NCBI RefSeq assembly: GCF_946227985.1
Contig: NZ_CAMKGL010000013.1
Span: 1-64,000 of the forward strand
Length of the DNA: 64,000 nucleotides
Direction of reading: 5' to 3'
Origin: Serratia quinivorans
Lineage (GTDB): Bacteria > Pseudomonadota > Gammaproteobacteria > Enterobacterales > Enterobacteriaceae
How positions within the stretch are numbered: the stretch's first letter is position 1; every line of letters begins with the position of its first letter. The notes under the pieces are model-generated. The model worked only from the letters and a program-made list of their open reading frames with translations, had not been told where the DNA came from and searched no databases. The position numbers and the translations under genes were made by a program. Shown here in pieces: positions 44,953-54,728 of this stretch.

Positions 44953-45452
44953 TGATCCGCGTTTATATCGCGCTGGGCAGCAACCTGGCGCACCCGCTAC
45001 AGCAGGTGAAAGCCGCACTGGAAGCGCTGGAGCATCTCCCGCGCACCCGGTTGATCGTCTGTTCTTCGTTTTACCGCACCAAGCCGCTGGGGCCGCAGAA
45101 CCAGCCGGACTTTCTCAATGCGGTGGTGGCCCTGGATACCTTGCTGCCCGCCGAACAGTTACTCGATCACACCCAGGCGATAGAACGCAATCAGGGCCGC
45201 GTGCGCAAAGATGAGCGCTGGGGCCCACGCACCCTCGATCTGGATATCATGCTGTATGGCGAACAGGTGATCCATACCGATCGCCTGACGGTACCGCACT
45301 ACGGCCTGAAAGAGCGTGAGTTCATGCTCTATCCATTGGCAGAAATCGCCCCCGAGTTAATCTTCCCGGATGGCGAATCGCTGGCCAGCTGCCTGAAGCA
45401 TGTACCGCAAAACGGTATGGAGCTCTGGCACCAACCCAGCCAAAAAGCCTGA
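44952..45452 (+). CDS. folK: 6-hydroxymethyl-7,8-dihydropterin pyrophosphokinase
   Basis: A 166-aa folate-pathway enzyme that transfers pyrophosphate from ATP to the pterin. The start [19 protein letters not shown] and the motif RWGPRTLDLDIMLYG are hallmark segments. It shares one base with the pcnB stop (TAATG), as in E. coli. The convergent qseC gene ends 26 bp beyond. Confidence 0.96.
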   Translation: MIRVYIALGSNLAHPLQQVKAALEALEHLPRTRLIVCSSFYRTKPLGPQNQPDFLNAVVALDTLLPAEQLLDHTQAIERNQGRVRKDERWGPRTLDLDIMLYGEQVIHTDRLTVPHYGLKEREFMLYPLAEIAPELIFPDGESLASCLKHVPQNGMELWHQPSQKA

Positions 45453-45477
45453 GTCGGCGCAGGATCTACAGAGCATC

Positions 45478-46836
45478 TTACAGCAATACCTGAGCAACAA
45501 AGCCCCCTTCAGGCCGATTGGCGAAGCTGACCCGCAGTCCGTGCAAGCCGGCAATGCGTTGCACAATTGACAATCCCAACCCGCTACCGGTCTGTTCCTG
45601 ACCCGGTGGACGATAAAAGCGCTCCCCCAATCGCGCCAGATGTTCCGTCGTCACGCCCGGACCATCGTCTACCACCGTCAACAGACGCTCTGTCAGCCTC
45701 ACCGTGACCGTACCGCCCGTCGGGGTGTAACGCACCGCATTATCCACCAGATTGCGCACCAGCAGCGACAGCAGCAACGCTTGCCCCTGTAATGGCGCTG
45801 GGGTGCCCTTCTGTTCGTAACGCAGCGTGACGCCGGCAGCATGGGCATGGCGATCCTGCTCGGCCAACGTCATCGGCACCAGTTGGCTCCAGTCGACAGC
45901 TTCCAGCTCGGCGAGATCTGACAGGGAGTCCAACCGCGACAGCGTCAGCAGTTGATCCACCAGCCGGGTGGCGCGATCGATACCCACCGTCAGATTACCC
46001 AACGCATGCTCGCGCATTTGCTCATCATCACCAGCCAGTTGCACCACTTCCGTTTGCACCCGCAGCGCTGCCAACGGGCTGCGCAGTTCATGGGCGGCAT
46101 CAGAAGTAAAACGTCGCTCACGTATCAACAGCGCATTGATTCGGGTAAACAGAGCATTAAGCGCGTCGACTAATGGCCGGACTTCGGTCGGTACCTGACC
46201 GGCATCCAGCGGCGTGGCATCGTCCGGTGCCCGTTTACGCAACCCGGCAGCGACAGCGCGCAATGGCCGCAACTCGCGCCCGACCATCAACGCAATCAGC
46301 AGCATCAGCATCGGCAGCGTCACCAGCCATGGCACCAGTTGCCCGGTCACCATGCCCAGTGCCATATCCCGGCGATAATCCAACTCCTGCCCCACCACGA
46401 TGCGATAACGGCCATCCGGACTGGTCAGCCACAGCAGCCGCCAACTGTCGTCATCGCCCTTACGTTCTCCGTCGGTAAAACCTTCGCGGTCGCCGTCAAA
46501 ACGGAAATCCACACCGTTCTCCCCGTCGTTGAGCAGCATCTTGCCGTTGCGGTCGAAAATGGCAAACGCCAGCGCATCATCATCCTGCTCGCCACGCTTG
46601 CCGTGGTGCACCAGTTTTTTGGTTTTCGGCAGGCTACGCACGCTCTCATCTGCCAACAGATCGCCCAGGTTGGCGGTTGCCAGCCGTTTGGCAAACAGCA
46701 TCTGCTGGGTATCGAAGACTTCGTTGATGGTATTACGGCTCATCTTCCAAGCCACCAGGCTGGCCGCGCACCAGGTCAATAACGCCAGCAGGCTGAAAAT
46801 CAGGATCAATCTCAACCGCAGACTAAGATGTTTCAC
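45478..46836 (-). CDS. qseC: Sensor histidine kinase QseC
   Basis: A 452-aa membrane kinase. Two membrane helices (about residues 8-28 and 160-182) frame a periplasmic domain, then HAMP, the phospho-acceptor His in [16 protein letters not shown], the N box [11 protein letters not shown] and [17 protein letters not shown]. Alignment by eye with E. coli QseC is good across the periplasmic domain ([29 protein letters not shown]). It starts with GTG at 46836, overlapping the qseB TGA by four bases, so it is made at a set ratio to QseB. In E. coli it is reported to sense autoinducer-3 and catecholamines. Confidence 0.92.
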   Translation of the reverse strand: MKHLSLRLRLILIFSLLALLTWCAASLVAWKMSRNTINEVFDTQQMLFAKRLATANLGDLLADESVRSLPKTKKLVHHGKRGEQDDDALAFAIFDRNGKMLLNDGENGVDFRFDGDREGFTDGERKGDDDSWRLLWLTSPDGRYRIVVGQELDYRRDMALGMVTGQLVPWLVTLPMLMLLIALMVGRELRPLRAVAAGLRKRAPDDATPLDAGQVPTEVRPLVDALNALFTRINALLIRERRFTSDAAHELRSPLAALRVQTEVVQLAGDDEQMREHALGNLTVGIDRATRLVDQLLTLSRLDSLSDLAELEAVDWSQLVPMTLAEQDRHAHAAGVTLRYEQKGTPAPLQGQALLLSLLVRNLVDNAVRYTPTGGTVTVRLTERLLTVVDDGPGVTTEHLARLGERFYRPPGQEQTGSGLGLSIVQRIAGLHGLRVSFANRPEGGFVAQVLL

Positions 46837-47495
46837 GCGTTGTCCCCCAGCGTATAACCCACGCCGTGTATGGTGCGGATAAACCCGTTACCCAGCTTGC
46901 GCCGCAGATGATGGATATGGACCTCCACCGCGTTGCTGCTGACTTCGTCGTCCCAGTTGTACAGTTTTTCCTGGATCAGCGGCCGCGCCAATACCCGTCC
47001 CTTGTTATGCAAAAACAGCTCCAGCACCGCCAATTCACGCGGGGTCAGCGTGACTGGCTCACCGTTGCAGCTCACGCTACGGGTTGCGGTATCGAACACC
47101 ACATTGCCATGGACCAGTTGCGGCATCAGTTGACCGTGACGACGGCGGATCAATGCCTGCAGGCGCGCGGCAACCTCCGTCAGGGCAAAAGGCTTGCACA
47201 GGTAATCATCGGCACCGCTTTGCAGGCCGCTGACCCGCTGCTCCAGTGCATCACGCGCGGTCAGGATCAGCACCGGTACGTCATGGCCGGCCTGCCGCCA
47301 CTGACGCAACAGATCCAGGCCATCAAGGCCCGGCAGGCTCAGATCGAGGATCACCGCATCATAGGGCGCGCTTTCCAGCGCATTTTTACCGACCAGTCCA
47401 TCGGTAAACCAGTCCAGATTAAAGCCCAACCTGGTCAGCCCGGCCTTGATACCGTCGCCGATTAACTTGTCATCTTCTATCAGCAGAATTCGCAT
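46833..47495 (-). CDS. qseB: Response regulator QseB
   Basis: A 220-aa OmpR-type regulator. The receiver has [16 protein letters not shown], the phosphorylated Asp in [12 protein letters not shown] and the conserved Lys in [10 protein letters not shown]. The winged-helix DNA-binding domain ends [30 protein letters not shown] direct repeat CTTAAG-N5-CTTAAG lies 45 bp upstream, so autoregulation is likely. The pair sits between folK and panB, where E. coli K-12 has fimbrial genes. Confidence 0.93.
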   Translation of the reverse strand: MRILLIEDDKLIGDGIKAGLTRLGFNLDWFTDGLVGKNALESAPYDAVILDLSLPGLDGLDLLRQWRQAGHDVPVLILTARDALEQRVSGLQSGADDYLCKPFALTEVAARLQALIRRRHGQLMPQLVHGNVVFDTATRSVSCNGEPVTLTPRELAVLELFLHNKGRVLARPLIQEKLYNWDDEVSSNAVEVHIHHLRRKLGNGFIRTIHGVGYTLGDNA

Positions 47496-47539
47496 GTGCG
47501 TCCTTTTTTAGCCATTGCCGCCCATTACACCATAAGGTT

Positions 47540-47556
47540 CTTAAGAACCGCTTAAG
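47540..47556. promoter_or_regulatory. QseB/PmrA-type box between qseB and panB
   Basis: CTTAAG-AACCG-CTTAAG is an exact direct repeat with the 5-bp spacer used by the PmrA/QseB family (YTTAAK-N5-YTTAAK, from memory). It lies 45-61 bp upstream of the qseB ATG and on the other side faces panB. Confidence 0.7.
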
Positions 47557-47664
47557 CATTATGATCTGCGCTACCCACCCCGTTAGGGTTACAGTAGAAT
47601 GACAGCACTTTTTTGCAGCCAGGGCCCTGCGTATGTCGCGCGGCTCTATTCAGGAGACGTAGTG

Positions 47665-48459
47665 ATGAAACCCACCACCGTGACCCATTTGCGCCAGTGG
47701 AAGCAGGAACAGCGCAAGTTTGCCTCCCTCACCGCCTACGATGCCAGCTTTGCCAAACTGTTTGAAGAGCAAGGCGTTAAAGTGCTGCTGGTGGGCGATT
47801 CACTGGGCATGACGCTGCAGGGCCACGACTCCACCCTACCGGTCACCGTCGCCGATATCGCCTATCATACCCGTGCCGTGCGCCGGGGTGCTCCGGCTTG
47901 TCTGCTGTTGGCCGACCTGCCCTTTATGAGCTATGCCACCCCACAGTTGGCCTGCGCCAATGCCGCCGAGCTGATGCAGGCCGGTGCCAATATGGTGAAG
48001 CTGGAAGGCGGCAGTTGGCTGTGTGAAACGGTGAAAACACTCACCGAACGCGCGGTGCCGGTCTGCGGCCACCTCGGCCTGACGCCACAGTCAGTCAACG
48101 TCTTCGGTGGTTACAAGGTGCAAGGCCGCGATGAACTCGCCGCCAAGCAACTGCTGGAAGATGCAAAAAATCTGGAACTGGCCGGTATCCAACTACTGGT
48201 GCTGGAGTGCGTACCGACCGAACTGGCACGCAAGGTCACCGAAGCCCTGACCATTCCGGTGATCGGCATTGGGGCCGGTAACGTCACCGATGGTCAGATC
48301 CTGGTGATGCACGACGCATTCGGCATTACCGGTGGCCACACGCCGAAATTCGCTAAAAACTTTCTGGCCCAGAGCGGTGATATCCGCTCGGCGGTGCAAC
48401 AATATATTCAGGACGTAGAACAAGGCATTTACCCCGCTGAAGAGCACTCTTTCAACTAA
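47665..48459 (+). CDS. panB: 3-methyl-2-oxobutanoate hydroxymethyltransferase
   Basis: A 264-aa first enzyme of pantothenate synthesis that makes ketopantoate using methylene-tetrahydrofolate. [22 protein letters not shown] and the metal-binding and catalytic segments are intact; the C-terminus ends [11 protein letters not shown] chose the ATG at 47665 ([13 protein letters not shown]) because AGGAG lies eight bases before it; a longer frame from 47599 lacks support. panC follows 24 bp later. Confidence 0.97.
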   Translation: MKPTTVTHLRQWKQEQRKFASLTAYDASFAKLFEEQGVKVLLVGDSLGMTLQGHDSTLPVTVADIAYHTRAVRRGAPACLLLADLPFMSYATPQLACANAAELMQAGANMVKLEGGSWLCETVKTLTERAVPVCGHLGLTPQSVNVFGGYKVQGRDELAAKQLLEDAKNLELAGIQLLVLECVPTELARKVTEALTIPVIGIGAGNVTDGQILVMHDAFGITGGHTPKFAKNFLAQSGDIRSAVQQYIQDVEQGIYPAEEHSFN

Positions 48460-48483
48460 AGTGTCCGCGTTAGGAGTTATGGA

Positions 48484-49338
48484 ATGGTAATTATCGAAAC
48501 CCTGCCGCTGTTGCGTCAGCAGATCCGCCGCTGGCGTCAGGATGGGAAACGCATCGCGCTGGTGCCGACCATGGGCAACCTGCACGAAGGTCATATGCGG
48601 CTTATCGATGAAGCCCGCGCGCGCGCCGACATCGTGGTAGTCAGCATTTTCGTCAATCCGATGCAATTCGAACGCCCTGAAGATCTGGCCAGTTACCCAC
48701 GCACCCTGCAGGAAGACAGCGAGAAACTAACCCGCCGCGGCGTCGAACTGGTGTTCGCACCCGCGCCGGCCGATGTTTATCCGCAGGGGCTGGAACAGCA
48801 GACCTATGTCGACGTACCGGGCATTTCCACCATGCTGGAAGGCGCCAGCCGCCCGGGTCACTTCCGCGGCGTCGCCACCATTGTCAGCAAGCTGTTCAAC
48901 CTGGTGCAACCGGATCTGGCCTGTTTTGGCGAGAAGGACTACCAGCAGCTGGCGCTGATCCGCAAGATGGTGGCGGATATGGGCTACGACATCGACATTG
49001 TTGGCGTACCGACAGTACGCGCCAAAGATGGCCTGGCGCTCAGTTCGCGCAACGGTTACCTGACCGCCGAAGAGCGGAAAATCGCGCCGCAGCTCAGCAA
49101 GATCATGAATGCGCTGGCCGAACAGCTCAGCAACGGGGAACGCCACGTCGACGAGCTGCTGGAACAAACCGCAGAGCACCTGCGCAACGCCGGTTTCACC
49201 CCGGACGAGCTGTTTATCCGTGACGCCGACAGCCTGCAACCGCTGGGAGTGGAAAGCCAACGTGCCGTGGTGTTAATGGCCGCCTGGCTGGGTAAGGCGC
49301 GGTTGATCGACAACCAGCAGGTTGACCTGACGCTGTAG
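48484..49338 (+). CDS. panC: Pantothenate synthetase
   Basis: A 284-aa ligase that joins pantoate and beta-alanine using [13 protein letters not shown] is the HIGH-type ATP motif, and [20 protein letters not shown] and [11 protein letters not shown] complete the site. It is in line after panB. panD, which supplies beta-alanine, follows 141 bp later, the gap holding a shortened ERIC remnant. In E. coli the order is panB, panC and then panD after another gene. Confidence 0.97.
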   Translation: MVIIETLPLLRQQIRRWRQDGKRIALVPTMGNLHEGHMRLIDEARARADIVVVSIFVNPMQFERPEDLASYPRTLQEDSEKLTRRGVELVFAPAPADVYPQGLEQQTYVDVPGISTMLEGASRPGHFRGVATIVSKLFNLVQPDLACFGEKDYQQLALIRKMVADMGYDIDIVGVPTVRAKDGLALSSRNGYLTAEERKIAPQLSKIMNALAEQLSNGERHVDELLEQTAEHLRNAGFTPDELFIRDADSLQPLGVESQRAVVLMAAWLGKARLIDNQQVDLTL

Positions 49339-49385
49339 GTTTTGCATATTTGGTACCGCTGTTACCGGGAAAGTAATAAAAAATC

Positions 49386-49430
49386 TACCCTAATGGATTT
49401 CGAGTTGCAGCTTGAAAGACGAAGGGTTTA
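49386..49430. repeat. ERIC remnant (ends only), copy 6
   Basis: About 45 bp joining one ERIC end (TACCCTAATGGATTTCGAG) directly to the other (TTGCAGCTTGAAAGACGAAG). The whole core is missing, which suggests an internal deletion between the short GTTGCAGCT-like stretches near both ends. Confidence 0.75.
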
Positions 49431-49479
49431 AACGCCACCCCAATCGCCTGTGAAGGCTGATACTCAGTTAGGTAAAGTT

Positions 49480-49860
49480 ATGATACGTACTATGCTGCAA
49501 GGCAAGCTGCATCGGGTGAAAGTGACTCAGGCCGACTTGCACTATGAAGGCTCCTGCGCGATTGATCAGGACTTTCTGGAGGCCGCAGGCATTCTGGAAT
49601 ATGAAGCTATCGATATTTATAACGTTGATAACGGTCAGCGTTTCTCAACCTATGCCATCGCCGCCGAACGCGGTTCGCGCATTATTTCGGTCAATGGTGC
49701 GGCAGCACGCTGCGCCTGCGTGGGCGACAAACTGATCATCTGCTCCTACGTACAGATGAGCGATGCCGATGCCCGCCAGCACCGCCCGAAAGTTGGCTAC
49801 TTCGAGGGTGACAACCACCTGCAGCGCAAGGCGAAAGCCGTGCCGGTTCAGGTCGCGTAA
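49480..49860 (+). CDS. panD: Aspartate 1-decarboxylase, pyruvoyl-dependent
   Basis: A 126-aa proenzyme that makes beta-alanine from aspartate. Self-cleavage is expected between Gly24 and Ser25 in YEGSCAID, creating the pyruvoyl group. The start is the ATG at 49480 ([14 protein letters not shown]); a ten-residue longer frame has no ribosome site. A terminator follows, so panBCD looks like one transcription unit or two. Confidence 0.96.
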   Translation: MIRTMLQGKLHRVKVTQADLHYEGSCAIDQDFLEAAGILEYEAIDIYNVDNGQRFSTYAIAAERGSRIISVNGAAARCACVGDKLIICSYVQMSDADARQHRPKVGYFEGDNHLQRKAKAVPVQVA

Positions 49861-49865
49861 AAGTA

Positions 49866-49892
49866 AAAACGGGCGTTGTCGACGCCCGTTCC
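49866..49892. terminator. Terminator between convergent panD and yadE
   Basis: ACGGGCG pairs with CGCCCGT over a 7-nt loop (TTGTCGA), followed on the plus side by TCCTTCC; on the minus side the run is UUUUUACUUUU, which is better. Confidence 0.75.
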
Positions 49893-49899
49893 TTCCTGA

Positions 49900-51180
49900 T
49901 TATTGCACCACCAGCGTTCCTGGTTTATTGGCTATTCTGTCCGCCATGGTCTGAATCGAGTCGGTGCGCAAAATATACAGCCGTTTCAGCGTATAGGGGT
50001 TATCCCCCGGTTTCACTTTGCCCTGCACCGTGGTCACTGCCATATGAAAACCGGCGTCTTTTGCGGCCTGTATCGCCCGCTGATTGTAGCCACCAAAGGG
50101 GTAGGAGACATACAGCACATGCGGATTAAACTGCGTTAACGCGCGGCGTGAGTGCTCAAAATCGAATTCAATATTGTGCAGCGAGCGGCTCAGCAGGATC
50201 GGTTGACGATTACCGTCGGTACGGTGCAGGAAATGGGTATGCGACTGCACGTCGAACACGTCCTGAATCTGCTTCAGCTCGGAAATGCTCATAAACTGCA
50301 GCGAGTCTGGATTCCACTTCTGCGGGTGGCGCTTGATGCGTGAAGAAATAATAAACGCCGTGGCGCGAAAGCCGTAGTTCTTCAAGACCGGGTAAGCGTA
50401 GCGATAGACCGATTTCAGCCCGTCATCAAACGTCAGCACCACCGCCCTGCCCGGCAGATTGATCTGGTTTTTCAGGTAGGCTTCCAGCTGATACAGGGAA
50501 ATGGTGTCGTAGCCCGCCTGCTTTAGATAGGTCATCTGGTTGCTGAACGCCACGTCAGAGGTGGTCGTCGAGGTATGGCGGAAGCGCTTGTTCTCTTCGT
50601 TTTTCAGCAGATGATGATAGGTCAGGATCGGTATACCGGTGTCAATCTCGCAGTCCAGCTCACTGACATAACCCAGGCGATCGCCAATATTGACCTCATA
50701 CCAGGTGTTGTTGAGCCGATCTTTCAGCTTGCCGATGATTGGGTAGCGCAGGTTCTGTTCAAGTACACCAAACACATCGCTGGTGTTATCCGCATCGGTA
50801 TAGACGTTGATCGCCTTCTGTGTGATCAGGTTCTGGTTAGTCAGCGGTTTATTCAACTCCCCCAGGGAGTCTTTCACCTTGCGTGATTTTTTAAGCTCTC
50901 GCACGTCGTCTTTATCGATAAAACCCGTACCGTAGCCGAATTTGAACTCGTAATATTCCGCATCCGCCGGGAACACCTGGATCAGTTGCCCCTGCTTCAC
51001 TTCACCGACCGGAATGACATGCTCGCCAATCAGCGAATAAACCTCACTGTCGCGTTGCGCTTCCATATATTCGGATTTAACGGCACTGTCTTCCGACAAC
51101 AAATTTGCCAGGCTTGCCGGGGCGACAAGTGACATCAGGATGCCGATCAGCCCAGCCGCTACCTTGTGTTGAGAGCGCAT
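49900..51180 (-). CDS. yadE: Polysaccharide deacetylase-family protein YadE
   Basis: A 426-aa exported protein. A signal peptide ([19 protein letters not shown]) is followed by a domain with SH3-like repeats, then a NodB-type deacetylase domain. That domain has [18 protein letters not shown] (catalytic Asp-Asp), QSHTHFLHR (metal-binding His) and [10 protein letters not shown] chose the ATG at 51180 ([10 protein letters not shown]). It probably acts on an envelope polysaccharide; the E. coli protein has no settled substrate. Its place near panD matches E. coli. Confidence 0.9.
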   Translation of the reverse strand: MRSQHKVAAGLIGILMSLVAPASLANLLSEDSAVKSEYMEAQRDSEVYSLIGEHVIPVGEVKQGQLIQVFPADAEYYEFKFGYGTGFIDKDDVRELKKSRKVKDSLGELNKPLTNQNLITQKAINVYTDADNTSDVFGVLEQNLRYPIIGKLKDRLNNTWYEVNIGDRLGYVSELDCEIDTGIPILTYHHLLKNEENKRFRHTSTTTSDVAFSNQMTYLKQAGYDTISLYQLEAYLKNQINLPGRAVVLTFDDGLKSVYRYAYPVLKNYGFRATAFIISSRIKRHPQKWNPDSLQFMSISELKQIQDVFDVQSHTHFLHRTDGNRQPILLSRSLHNIEFDFEHSRRALTQFNPHVLYVSYPFGGYNQRAIQAAKDAGFHMAVTTVQGKVKPGDNPYTLKRLYILRTDSIQTMADRIANKPGTLVVQ

Positions 51181-51282
51181 GATTATGTTCGCGTAATAAC
51201 AAAATGGAGGAAATGTGGAGCGCCAGCATAGCACGATTTGAACAGCGGGGAGAAAGGGGTTATTTGAGCAATTCTATTGATT

Positions 51283-51409
51283 TATACCCGTCATACTTGA
51301 AGCTGCATCTGTGTTGGCTGCGAGCGCTCACCCCAGTCACTTACTTGAGTAAGCTCCTGAAGATTCACGCTCTTGCCGCCGTGATGCAACTCCAATTATT
51401 TTGGGTATA
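51283..51409. repeat. ERIC repeat, copy 7 (full 127 bp)
   Basis: Ends TATACCCG and GGGTATA with the core CAGTCACTTACTTGAGTAAG, then CTCCTGAAGATTCAC. Between yadE and yadH. Confidence 0.92.
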
Positions 51410-51471
51410 CGTGACGTATGTTTCAAATCAATAAAAGCGCCCCGTACGCAATGTCCGGGGTCGCGGGTCAA

Positions 51472-52242
51472 TCAGGTACGCAGGCCGCGGCCGCGCTCAA
51501 TCAGGTACCAGGACAGCAGGTAGAACACCGCAATGAACGCCACCAGCACCGTCATGGTCAGCGTCAACGGCACGTCGCTGATGCCAAGGAAACCATAGCG
51601 GAATCCGCTGATCATGTAGACAATCGGGTTCAGTTTGGACACCGCCTGCCAGAACGGCGGCAGCAGCGTCAGCGAGTAAAACACCCCACCCAGATAGGTC
51701 AGCGGCGTCAGCACAAAGGTCGGGATCAGGCTGATGTCGTCAAAGGTCGTGGCGAACACCGCGTTGATCAGCCCCGCCAGCGAGAACAAAATCGCCGTCA
51801 GCAGCAGCGTGGCGACAATCACCCACCAGGCATGTACCTGCAAAGGCACGAAGAACAGCGAAATCACGGTCACCAGCACGCCGACGCAAATACCGCGCGC
51901 TACGCCACCACCGACGTAACCGGCAATCACCACGTGCGTCGGTACCGGCGCCACCAGCAACTCTTCGATATTGCGCTGGAATTTGGCGCTGAAAAACGAT
52001 GACGCCACGTTGGCGTATGAGTTGGTGATCACCGCCATCATAATCAGACCGGGGACGATAAACTGCATGTAATCAAAACCGTGCATCTCGCCGATACGTG
52101 AACCGATCAGGTTGCCGAAGATGATGAAATACAGCGTCATGGTGATCACCGGCGGCACCAGCGTCTGGATCCAGATGCGGGCAAAACGGTTGATCTCTTT
52201 GGCCCAGATGCTCTGCAAGGCCACCCAATACAAACGCATCAT
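51472..52242 (-). CDS. yadH: ABC-2 type transporter permease YadH
   Basis: A 256-aa membrane protein with about six helices, of the ABC-2 permease family (MMRLYWVALQSIWAKEINRF; YFIIFGNLIGSRIG). Its first four bases overlap the yadG end, so the pair is made together. The E. coli YadGH exporter substrate is unknown. Gene order yadG-yadH before yadE is as in E. coli. Confidence 0.93.
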   Translation of the reverse strand: MMRLYWVALQSIWAKEINRFARIWIQTLVPPVITMTLYFIIFGNLIGSRIGEMHGFDYMQFIVPGLIMMAVITNSYANVASSFFSAKFQRNIEELLVAPVPTHVVIAGYVGGGVARGICVGVLVTVISLFFVPLQVHAWWVIVATLLLTAILFSLAGLINAVFATTFDDISLIPTFVLTPLTYLGGVFYSLTLLPPFWQAVSKLNPIVYMISGFRYGFLGISDVPLTLTMTVLVAFIAVFYLLSWYLIERGRGLRT

Positions 52243-53162
52243 GCTTTTTCTCCATTACCGTTAACCAGGGTGACAAACAGCTCTTCCAGCCGGTTAGCCT
52301 TGTTACGCATGCTCAGTACCTGAACGCCCTGCGCACTGAGCTGGGCAAACAGGCCATTCAGGCCCTGTTCGCGCATCACTTCCACTTCCAGCGTTGAGGT
52401 GTCCGTCAGGCGATGGCGGTAACCGTCCAGCTTCGGCAACGGGCTTTTCGCCGCCAGATCGAGGATGAAGGTTTCAGACTTCAGCTTGGCCAGCAGGCCT
52501 TTCATCGAGGTGTTTTCCACCAGCTCACCGTTCTGGATAATGCCGATATTGCGGCACAGCATTTCTGCCTCTTCCAGATAGTGAGTGGTGAGAATAATGG
52601 TGGTGCCCTGAGCATTAAGCTCTTTCAGGAAGCCCCACATCGAGCGGCGCAGCTCGATATCTACCCCGGCGGTCGGTTCGTCGAGGATCAGCAATTTTGG
52701 CTGATGCATCAATGCGCGAGCGATCATCAGCCGGCGTTTCATACCGCCCGACAGCATCCGGGCACGCTCTTCACGCTTGCCCCACAGATCCAGCTGGGTC
52801 AGGTATTTTTCCGCCCGTGCCAGTGCTTCGCGACGGGTAACACCGTAGTAGCCCGCCTGATTGACCACGATCTGCATCACCGTTTCGAACGGGTTAAAGT
52901 TGAATTCCTGTGGTACCAGCCCGAGCTGACGCTTGGCATTGACGATGTCTTTGTCAATGTCGTAGCCAAACACCCGTACACTGCCGGACGTCTTATTAAC
53001 CAGCGAGCTGATAATGCCAATGGTCGTGGATTTTCCGGCACCGTTTGGCCCCAGCAAGGCGTAGAAATCCCCTGCTTCGACGTTCAGGTCGATCCCGCGC
53101 AATGCCTTGACGCCACCGGCGTAAGTCTTGGTTAACTGCGCTAATTCCAGTGCATAATTCAT
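52239..53162 (-). CDS. yadG: ABC transporter ATP-binding protein YadG
   Basis: A 307-aa ATPase. Walker A is GPNGAGKST, the signature is LSGGMKRRL, Walker B is LLILDEPTAGVD and the switch His is in TTHYLEEAE. The start is the ATG at 53162 (MNYALELAQLTKTY); a longer frame from 53285 lacks a ribosome site. It energises YadH. can is transcribed divergently from a gap of about 240 bp. Confidence 0.94.
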   Translation of the reverse strand: MNYALELAQLTKTYAGGVKALRGIDLNVEAGDFYALLGPNGAGKSTTIGIISSLVNKTSGSVRVFGYDIDKDIVNAKRQLGLVPQEFNFNPFETVMQIVVNQAGYYGVTRREALARAEKYLTQLDLWGKREERARMLSGGMKRRLMIARALMHQPKLLILDEPTAGVDIELRRSMWGFLKELNAQGTTIILTTHYLEEAEMLCRNIGIIQNGELVENTSMKGLLAKLKSETFILDLAAKSPLPKLDGYRHRLTDTSTLEVEVMREQGLNGLFAQLSAQGVQVLSMRNKANRLEELFVTLVNGNGEKA

Positions 53163-53398
53163 AAGTTGAAAAGTACCTTGTGACGATGAGTATGCTGCTG
53201 CGTATTGTAATGAAGGCGATCTTATCATCAGCAGCGTTTTCACTGAGGCAAATCCGTGCGGAAAATTCAGGTTCCATCCTGCCATGCTGTATAAAAAATG
53301 GTTGAATACCCTCTTGCGTGACTGTTCCGATTTCCAAACTGTGACGCTTGTCCTATATTACCCCAACGCAATCTGTCCGTTACAGGTCTATAACCTCC

Positions 53399-54055
53399 AT
53401 GAAAGAAATCGAAAAGCTTATCGCTAATAACCATACTTGGTCGGCTAACATCAGCAAGGAAGACCCGGACTTTTTTGAACGTTTAGCTCAGGCGCAAAAG
53501 CCTCGCTTTTTATGGATAGGTTGTTCAGACAGTCGCGTTCCCGCGGAAAGACTGACCGGGCTGGAGCCGGGTGAACTCTTTGTTCACCGTAACGTGGCCA
53601 ACCTGGTAATTCACACCGATTTAAACTGCCTGTCGGTGGTGCAGTATGCCGTCGACGTTCTGGAAGTTGAACATATTATTATTTGCGGTCACTTGGGCTG
53701 TGGTGGCGTAGAAGCCGCGGTTGAGAACCCGGAGCTGGGGCTGATCAACAACTGGCTGCTGCACATCCGCGATCTCTGGTACAAACACAGTTCACTGTTG
53801 GGTGAGTTGGAACCAGAACAGCGCCTCGACGTACTCTGCGAAATCAACGTGATTGAGCAAGTCTATAACCTGGGCCATTCCACCATCATGCAGTCAGCGT
53901 GGAAACGCGGGCAGAAAGTGATGATTCACGGTTGGGTGTACGGGATCCAGGACGGACGTCTGCGGGATCTGGAAGTTGCAGCCACCAGCCGGGAAAGCCT
54001 GGAAATGGGCTATCGCAAGGCGATGGCTACACTGCAGCAAGATAAGGGTATTTAA
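53399..54055 (+). CDS. can: Beta-class carbonic anhydrase
   Basis: A 218-aa zinc enzyme for rapid CO2/bicarbonate exchange in the cytosol. Zinc ligands are Cys42 (IGCSDSRVP), His98 and Cys101 ([11 protein letters not shown]), and the Asp/Arg dyad follows the first Cys. The ATG at 53399 ([11 protein letters not shown]) matches the E. coli start; an upstream frame at 53348 lacks a ribosome site, although the one at 53399 is also weak. A GC-rich hairpin (54065-54084) separates it from the convergent hpt gene. Confidence 0.96.
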   Translation: MKEIEKLIANNHTWSANISKEDPDFFERLAQAQKPRFLWIGCSDSRVPAERLTGLEPGELFVHRNVANLVIHTDLNCLSVVQYAVDVLEVEHIIICGHLGCGGVEAAVENPELGLINNWLLHIRDLWYKHSSLLGELEPEQRLDVLCEINVIEQVYNLGHSTIMQSAWKRGQKVMIHGWVYGIQDGRLRDLEVAATSRESLEMGYRKAMATLQQDKGI

Positions 54056-54092
54056 TCCTGTCAGGGGCGCGGCAAACCGCGCCCACCGCATA

Positions 54093-54629
54093 TTACTCGT
54101 CCAGCAGTACCACTTTGCCGACGTACGGCAAATGGCGATAGCGCTGAGCGTAATCGATGCCATAACCTACCACGAACTCGTCCGGGATCGGGAAACCCAC
54201 GTACTCAACCGGCACTTCGACTTCACGACGTTCAGGCTTGTCCAGCAGGGTGCAAATCGCCAGTGATTTCGGCCCGCGCAGCGCCAGAATTTCGCGCACT
54301 TTATTCAACGTATTGCCTGAATCAATGATGTCTTCGACGATCAGCACGTCTTTGCCACGGATGTCTTCATCCAAATCCTTGAGGATTTTAACGTCACGGG
54401 TAGTGGACATGCCACTGCCGTAGCTGGAAGCCGTCATAAAATCGACCTCATGCGGCACGTCGATCGTACGACACAGATCGGCCATGAACATGAAAGAGCC
54501 GCGCAGCAGCCCAACCAAGACCATATCACTGCCGCTATCGCGGTAATCTTCGGTGATCTGGCGGCCAAGTTCAGCAATACGGGTCTTAACTTCCTGCTCG
54601 GAAATCATTACTTCTACAGTGTGTTTCAT
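54093..54629 (-). CDS. hpt: Hypoxanthine phosphoribosyltransferase
   Basis: A 178-aa purine salvage enzyme that makes IMP from hypoxanthine. The PRPP site is [14 protein letters not shown], with [17 protein letters not shown] and [18 protein letters not shown]. The length equals E. coli Hpt. It is convergent with can, and cueO follows upstream on the same strand 99 bp away. In E. coli gcd lies between hpt and cueO; that gene is absent here. Confidence 0.96.
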   Translation of the reverse strand: MKHTVEVMISEQEVKTRIAELGRQITEDYRDSGSDMVLVGLLRGSFMFMADLCRTIDVPHEVDFMTASSYGSGMSTTRDVKILKDLDEDIRGKDVLIVEDIIDSGNTLNKVREILALRGPKSLAICTLLDKPERREVEVPVEYVGFPIPDEFVVGYGIDYAQRYRHLPYVGKVVLLDE

Positions 54630-54728
54630 AGTTTTCAGGTCAGTTGCCGGAAGAAGGGCGCAGAGTTTAGCATAGCCTGAAGCCGCTGGCGACGCGAGTG
54701 CGCCGCCAGTTTTCCAGCGTGGGTTGAA

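Noticed and set aside
45478-47495. PmrAB rather than QseBC
   Set aside because: The periplasmic domain of the kinase and the regulator align better with QseC and QseB by eye; the shared box type does not distinguish them.
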